A stretch of DNA of 17,726 bases, taken from the NCBI GenBank assembly GCA_035650655.1, contig DASRHG010000094.1:1-17726 (forward strand). The letters are read 5' to 3'. Positions 13,715 through 17,726 of this stretch are shown piece by piece; position 1 is the first letter of the stretch, and every line of letters starts with the position of its first letter. This stretch comes from DASRHG01 sp035650655 (GTDB taxonomy: Bacteria; Desulfobacterota; Binatia; DP-6). Made by a program: the position numbers and the translations under genes. The notes beneath the pieces were generated by a model. That model ran no database searches, had not been told where the DNA came from, and saw only the letters and a program-made list of their open reading frames with translations.

Positions 13715-16102
13715 ATGCAGAAGCACGCGCTCCGCAGGAATCTCGGGAAGTGGCTGCTGGCGAAGCCCAACTGGTGGGTGCAGTTCGCCGTCGTGTCCGG
13801 CGTCAGCGTCGCGGGGCTCGTCGCGCTCGGGACGTGGACGTACACGAGCGCCCCGCCGCGCGCCCCCTTCGTGTCGTCCGCGACCGGTACCGAGGTGATC
13901 CCGCTCGGCCAAATCCTCCGCGGCCAGGAGCTGTTCCACCTGCGCGGCCTCATGTCCTGGGGCTCGTTCTGGGGCGACGGGGCGGAACGCGGCCCCGACT
14001 TCACGGCGGAGGCGCTGCATCGCACGGTCGTCTCGATGCGGTCGTTCTACGAGCGACAGGTCGAGCGCGAGCGCCCGCTCACCCAGGCCGACCGCGATGC
14101 GATCGGCGTCCGCGTCGCACGCGAGATCAAGGAGAACGGGTGGGACGAGAAGGCCGGCGTCATCCGCATCAACCCCGCGCAGGTTCGGGCGTACGAGGAC
14201 CTGAAGACGCACTACGGCCGCGTGTTCACCGATCCGACGTATCCGGCGAGATTCCGGCTCGACCGCTACATCACGGACCCAGACGACATCGCGGCGCTCG
14301 CGGCCTACTTCTTCTGGGGCGGCTGGGTCGCCGGGGCCACGCGGCCGGGCGAGACGTGGAGCTACACGCACAACTGGCCGTACGATCCCGACGCGGGCAA
14401 CGTGCCCACGATGCCGACCGTCGTGTGGAGCTTCCTCTCGATCCTCGTGCTCTTCGCGGGCTCGATGCTCGTGCTCTACGTGTACGGCCAGATGAAGGCC
14501 CTGCCCGGCGACCCGTTCAACGGCGCCGAGGGCGGCACCCTCACCACGACCGAGCTCGAGAAGGGCTACGAGTTCGTCCGTCCCACGCAGCGGGCGACGT
14601 ACAAGTTCTTCGCCTTCGCCGTCGTCCTGTTCCTCGTGCAGGTGCTGGCCGGCATCCTGAGCGCCGAGGACTTCGTGAGCGGAGGGCCGGGCACGGCGAT
14701 GGTGAAGGTGCTCGGGCTCGCCATGCCGTTCACCGTCGTCCGGGCGTGGCACACGATCCTCCAGATCTACTGGTTCTTCATGTGCTGGGTCGGCTACACG
14801 ATCTTCTTCCTGCCGCGGCTCGGGCGCGTTCCGGCGGGCCAGCGGTTCCTCGTGAACCTGCTCTTCGCGCTCTGCGTCGTCGTCGGCGCGGGCGCGCTGT
14901 TCGGCATCTACGTCGGGCAGATGGGCTACCTGAGCGACGGGGCGGCGTACTGGTTCGGGAGCCAGGGCTGGGAGTTCCTGGAGCTCGGGCGGTTCTGGCA
15001 CGTCCTCATGCTCGCGGCCTTCGTGCTCTGGATCGCCATCATCTTCCGCGGCGTGCGGCCGTGGATCGCGAAGCAGACGATGTGGTCGGTGCCCGCGTGG
15101 CTCTTCTATGGCAGCGGCATCATGGTGCTGTTCCTCTTCTTCGGGCTCGGGGCGACCACGCGGGGGAACTTCGCCATCGCGGACTACTGGCGGTGGATGA
15201 CGGTGCACATGTGGGTCGAGGTCACGTTCGAGGTCTTCACGACCTGCATCGTCGGCTACATGCTCGTGCAGATGGGCCTCATGAACCGCGCGATGGCGGA
15301 GCGCGTGATCTTCCTCGCCGTCATGATGTTCCTCGTCACGGCGATCGTCGGCATCTCCCACAACTTCTACTGGATCGCGAAGCCGACGGGCATCATCGCG
15401 CTCGGCAGCGTCTTCTCGACGATGCAGGTGCTCCCCCTGCTCCTCATGACGCTCGACGCGTGGCGGATGCGGAACGAGAAGATCCGGGCCGGGGTGCACC
15501 GCGCCGAGGGGAAGCAGAAATTCGTCATGGAGGGCGTCTGGCTCTTCATCCTCGCATGCAACTTCTGGAACATCGTCGGCGCGGGCGTCTTCGGCTCGCT
15601 GATCAACCTGCCGATCGTGAACTACTACGAGCACGGCACGTACCTCACGGGGAATCACGCGCACGCGGCGATGTTCGGCGTGAAGGGCAACGTGGCCCTG
15701 GCGGGCGTGCTCTTCTGCTGCCAGCACCTGTTCCCCCGCGCGGCGTGGAGCGAGAAGCTCGTCCAGCGGAGCTTCTGGTCGCTCCAGGCGGGCCTCGTGC
15801 TGATGATGACGCTCGACCTCTTCCCCGTCGGGCTGTACCAGCTCGCGGCCGTCCTCACGCACGGCTTCTGGTACGCGCGGACGAACGAGTTCGTGACCGG
15901 GCCCGTCTTCGCGACGCTCACCTGGCTCCGCGTGATCGGCGGCGTCGTGTTCCTCTTCGGTGGGGTTCTCCCGCTCGTGTGGTTCATCCTGTCGCGCGCG
16001 CGCGTCCTCGTCCGCGAGCTCGACCTCGGTGAGGACGAGACGGCCGTCTACGGCCGGGACTGGGCCGCGCACGAGGAGGAGATCCTGCACGCCCTCGAGT
16101 AG
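13715..16102 (+). CDS. nod: qNOR-family heme enzyme, putative nitric oxide dismutase (Nod)
   Basis: A 795-residue integral membrane protein: one N-terminal helix (about 22-43), a periplasmic cytochrome-c-fold-like domain, then about 13 helices, as in quinol-dependent NO reductases. Heme/FeB-type histidines are H346 (RAWHTILQ), H428 (RFWH), H498-MWVE502, H549 and H648/H650 (GNHAH). It departs from true qNORs at characteristic points: the FeB pair His-His (usually GTFHHLYF) is His549-Asn550 (GISHNFYW); the following conserved Glu (SALEVVPL) is Gln571 (STMQVLPL); the quinol-site Glu four residues after the heme-b His is Gln350; and the C-terminal RVPGD Asp is Gly743 (RVIGG). This combination (changed catalytic site, lost quinol site) is what was reported for the Nod proteins of Methylomirabilis oxyfera, thought to convert 2 NO to N2 + O2. 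Membership of the qNOR family is certain; Nod activity is inference. A GGGAGGGGAG precedes ATG 13715. Confidence 0.88.
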   Translation: MQKHALRRNLGKWLLAKPNWWVQFAVVSGVSVAGLVALGTWTYTSAPPRAPFVSSATGTEVIPLGQILRGQELFHLRGLMSWGSFWGDGAERGPDFTAEALHRTVVSMRSFYERQVERERPLTQADRDAIGVRVAREIKENGWDEKAGVIRINPAQVRAYEDLKTHYGRVFTDPTYPARFRLDRYITDPDDIAALAAYFFWGGWVAGATRPGETWSYTHNWPYDPDAGNVPTMPTVVWSFLSILVLFAGSMLVLYVYGQMKALPGDPFNGAEGGTLTTTELEKGYEFVRPTQRATYKFFAFAVVLFLVQVLAGILSAEDFVSGGPGTAMVKVLGLAMPFTVVRAWHTILQIYWFFMCWVGYTIFFLPRLGRVPAGQRFLVNLLFALCVVVGAGALFGIYVGQMGYLSDGAAYWFGSQGWEFLELGRFWHVLMLAAFVLWIAIIFRGVRPWIAKQTMWSVPAWLFYGSGIMVLFLFFGLGATTRGNFAIADYWRWMTVHMWVEVTFEVFTTCIVGYMLVQMGLMNRAMAERVIFLAVMMFLVTAIVGISHNFYWIAKPTGIIALGSVFSTMQVLPLLLMTLDAWRMRNEKIRAGVHRAEGKQKFVMEGVWLFILACNFWNIVGAGVFGSLINLPIVNYYEHGTYLTGNHAHAAMFGVKGNVALAGVLFCCQHLFPRAAWSEKLVQRSFWSLQAGLVLMMTLDLFPVGLYQLAAVLTHGFWYARTNEFVTGPVFATLTWLRVIGGVVFLFGGVLPLVWFILSRARVLVRELDLGEDETAVYGRDWAAHEEEILHALE

Positions 16103-16111
16103 GGACGGCGC

Positions 16112-16654
16112 ATGACGGGCGAGGCGCGAGCGGACGGAGACCCCGCGGGGCGGTGGCGGCGTGCGGCGGGGCGGGCGGCGGTGCTCGTTCTCCTCGCCGC
16201 GTGCGCGACGCCGCCTCCGATGGCGCCCCTGACGGCCCGTCGGCTCGAGGCGGCGGAGCGCCGGTGGCGAGCGCGCGGCGCGGAGTCGTATCGGCTCGTG
16301 GTTCGCGTGCGGGCGCCGCGCGCCGAGGCCGCGGTCTACGACGTCCTCGTCTCGGGCGACACGGTCGTCGAGACGGCCCGCGGCGGCGCTCCGTCCGACG
16401 GCGCCGCCCACGACGACTACTCGATGGCCGGGCTCTTCGAGCTGCTGCGTCGCGATCTCCGCCTCACCGAGGTGCGCGCGATCGGCGACACGCCGCCGGT
16501 CGACCTGCGGGCGCGCTTCGAGCGACGCACGGGGCGGCTCGTGCGTTATCGGCGGACGGTTGGGTCCGCCCGTCGCGCGGTCCTGCTGGTCGAGGTGCTC
16601 GCGTACGAGGACCTCGGCCGCGTGCACCCCGACGTCCGCCGGGCCGCCCGGTGA
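16112..16654 (+). CDS. Predicted lipoprotein, possibly DUF6174-like
   Basis: A 180-residue protein with a twin-basic N-terminus, hydrophobic stretch and lipobox (LLAAC, Cys31), so it is likely lipidated and anchored in a membrane facing the periplasm. The mature part starts with a short W...SYRL stretch followed by beta-strand-like segments (AVYDVLVSGDTVVE), reminiscent of small DUF6174-type lipoproteins, but I cannot confirm the family. It starts 10 bp after the Nod-like gene and its stop overlaps the TetR GTG start, so it belongs to the same operon. A role near the periplasmic side of Nod is possible but unsupported. Confidence 0.72.
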   Translation: MTGEARADGDPAGRWRRAAGRAAVLVLLAACATPPPMAPLTARRLEAAERRWRARGAESYRLVVRVRAPRAEAAVYDVLVSGDTVVETARGGAPSDGAAHDDYSMAGLFELLRRDLRLTEVRAIGDTPPVDLRARFERRTGRLVRYRRTVGSARRAVLLVEVLAYEDLGRVHPDVRRAAR

Positions 16655-17376
16655 GGACGGAGCCGACGACTCGAGCGAGGATCCTGCGCGCGGCGGAGCG
16701 CGTGTTCGCCGAGCGCGGCTACGAGGGCGCGCGGCTGCGGGAGATCGCGGCGGCGGTCGGCATCCGCAAGGCGTCGCTCTTCCATCACTTCGCCGGAAAG
16801 GAGGAGCTCTACCAGGCGGTCCTCGAGGAGAGCGTGCGCGACGTCGGGCGGGAGATCGCGCGGACGCTCGGGCGGCCGGTCCCCCACGCCGAGCGCCTGC
16901 GCGAGCTGGTCTCGGTCTACGTGGACCTCGTCGCGGACCGGCCGATGCACGCGCGGATGCTGCTCCGGCAGGCGCTCGACGAGGACGCGCCGCCGGCCGC
17001 CGCCCTCGGGTCGGCCCTCGCGCCGCTGTTCGCCGTGGTGGTCGAGTTCGTCCGCGACGGCCAGCGGGCCGGCGCTTTCCGCCCGGTCGACGCGCCGACG
17101 CCGCTCATGCTGACCGTCGTCGGCGCCGTGACGTTCTTCTTCACCGCCGTCCACGTCGTCGCACCGGCCTGGCCCGCGGCGAATCCGACGGAGCGCGAGT
17201 TCGCCGCGGCGGTGAAGCGCCACGTCACGACGGTCGTCGAGCGGCTGCTGCTGCCGTCCCGCGCCGAGGCGGAGGAGGAGGCGTCGAGCCGCGACGCCGG
17301 CCGCCCCGACGCCGTCACCGAGCGTCGACGCGCTCGCCGGTATCGAGGTTGCGGAGCGTGGCCCGAATCTTTTTGA
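16651..17376 (+). CDS. TetR/AcrR-family transcriptional regulator
   Basis: A 241-residue regulator with an N-terminal HTH (ARILRAAERVFAERGYEGARLREIAAAVGIRKASLFHHFAGKEELY, given here in short: AVGIRKASLFHHFAGKEELY) typical of TetR proteins and a C-terminal ligand-binding helical domain ending in FFFTAVHVVAPAW. The GTG start at 16651 overlaps the lipoprotein stop (GTGA), indicating translational coupling. The last ~30 residues are a charged Arg-rich tail that may be read-through of the neighbour's antisense strand, because its 3' end overlaps the convergent gene by 62 bp. It may repress this operon or respond to a lipid-like ligand; no operator is identified. Confidence 0.9.
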   Translation: MRTEPTTRARILRAAERVFAERGYEGARLREIAAAVGIRKASLFHHFAGKEELYQAVLEESVRDVGREIARTLGRPVPHAERLRELVSVYVDLVADRPMHARMLLRQALDEDAPPAAALGSALAPLFAVVVEFVRDGQRAGAFRPVDAPTPLMLTVVGAVTFFFTAVHVVAPAWPAANPTEREFAAAVKRHVTTVVERLLLPSRAEAEEEASSRDAGRPDAVTERRRARRYRGCGAWPESF

Positions 17377-17668
17377 TCGTGGTGCCCGACACCTGGCAGT
17401 ATGCCAAGTTCTTCCCGCCCCCGGGGGAGGCGGCGTTCGTCGAGCAGACGTCGCCCGGAGCGACGTCGATGCACTCACTCTCACCGCCCCCGCCGCCGAC
17501 CACCATGGCGCGCACGTGGAAGTCCAGCGGCTTGGAGGTGACGTTCAGCACGTCGCACTGCACGACCTGATTCGAGGCGTATTCGACGAGTGGCGTGATC
17601 ACGTCGCTCGCTGTAGCGGGCACCGCGTACGCGAGCACGCCGACGAGGATGAGGATCCCGATGCGCAT
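17315..17668 (-). CDS. Small secreted protein with four cysteines, unknown function
   Basis: A 117-residue protein with a clean signal peptide (MRIGILILVGVLAYAVPATA, cut after Ala20). The mature part has a Gly-rich run (58-62) and cysteines C38, C66, C75 and C91, enough for two disulfides. ATG 17668 is chosen because GGAGG stands 5 bases upstream; a GTG at 17683 would add five residues and bury the signal peptide start. Its stop end overlaps the tail of the TetR gene. The promoter region (17669-17726) holds a small inverted repeat GTCCgtcGGAC. I do not recognise the family. It resembles, in style only, the exported protein at the left edge. Confidence 0.7.
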   Translation of the reverse strand: MRIGILILVGVLAYAVPATASDVITPLVEYASNQVVQCDVLNVTSKPLDFHVRAMVVGGGGGESECIDVAPGDVCSTNAASPGGGKNLAYCQVSGTTIKKIRATLRNLDTGERVDAR

Positions 17669-17726
17669 GTTCCCCTCCGTCACTGTCCGTCGGACCGTTC
17701 GCCGGTGGTCAGGTTGTGTCCCGTCA

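Noticed and set aside
13715..16102. Ordinary quinol NO reductase (NorZ)
   Set aside because: The family match is strong, but several key qNOR residues are replaced in the Nod manner, so the plain call was not kept; it remains the main alternative.
1..17726. CRISPR array, transposase, rRNA or tRNA genes
   Set aside because: No regularly spaced direct repeats, insertion-sequence-like genes or RNA gene signatures were recognised; most of the window is accounted for by protein genes and gene remnants.

Overview
The window is a very GC-rich bacterial chromosome segment packed with genes; third codon positions are strongly G/C, so long antisense shadow reading frames run everywhere. The gene set (split ImuA/ImuB/DnaE2 mutasome, cytochrome P450, squalene-cyclase-like protein, qNOR-family enzyme, many signalling and secreted proteins) suggests a soil or sediment lineage such as Methylomirabilota/Rokubacteria, Binatota or Myxococcota-like bacteria. 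I cannot assign a taxon from sequence alone, and there is no rRNA, tRNA, CRISPR array or recognisable transposase in the window.

Left part (1-3290): the 5' end of a gene for a secreted protein (minus strand, cut by the window edge); a decayed isocitrate lyase/PEP mutase-family gene with a one-base frameshift inside its LPNAWDAGSAR motif; an intact exonuclease III gene; and, overlapping it by ATGA, an ATP-dependent DNA ligase gene whose 3' end carries a frameshift and an internal deletion.

Middle part (3288-9822): a translesion-synthesis cassette on the minus strand, in order imuA (RecA-like), imuB (inactive Y-family polymerase) and dnaE2 (error-prone Pol III alpha). It is unusual because a cytochrome P450 gene on the opposite strand sits between imuB and dnaE2. 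Between imuA and the next plus-strand gene is a short remnant of an isoprenylcysteine-methyltransferase-like membrane protein.

Right part (10211-17376, all plus strand): an FNR-type Fe-S regulator, a half-length squalene-hopene-cyclase-like protein, a ferritin-like di-iron protein, an SCP2-like lipid-binding protein, a large qNOR-family heme protein, a small lipoprotein and a TetR-type regulator. The qNOR-family protein lacks key catalytic and quinol-site residues of true qNORs (FeB His-His is His-Asn, the downstream Glu is Gln, the C-terminal Asp is Gly). This is the pattern described for nitric oxide dismutases (Nod), which turn NO into N2 and O2. Two near-identical regulatory modules (a TGAC half-site, then 22 bp later a TGAC-N4-GTCA palindrome) precede the cyclase-like gene and the di-iron gene. 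They are the expected type of target for a Crp/Fnr-family protein like the one encoded next door.

The working hypothesis is a system that makes its own oxygen under anoxia: an Fe-S regulator senses low O2 or NO, Nod releases O2 from NO, and a co-transcribed di-iron protein with a lipid-carrier partner may use that O2 on a lipid or terpenoid. The Nod-like residues and the repeated sites are seen in the sequence; the coupling is inference. The window closes with a small secreted four-cysteine protein on the minus strand, convergent with the TetR gene.
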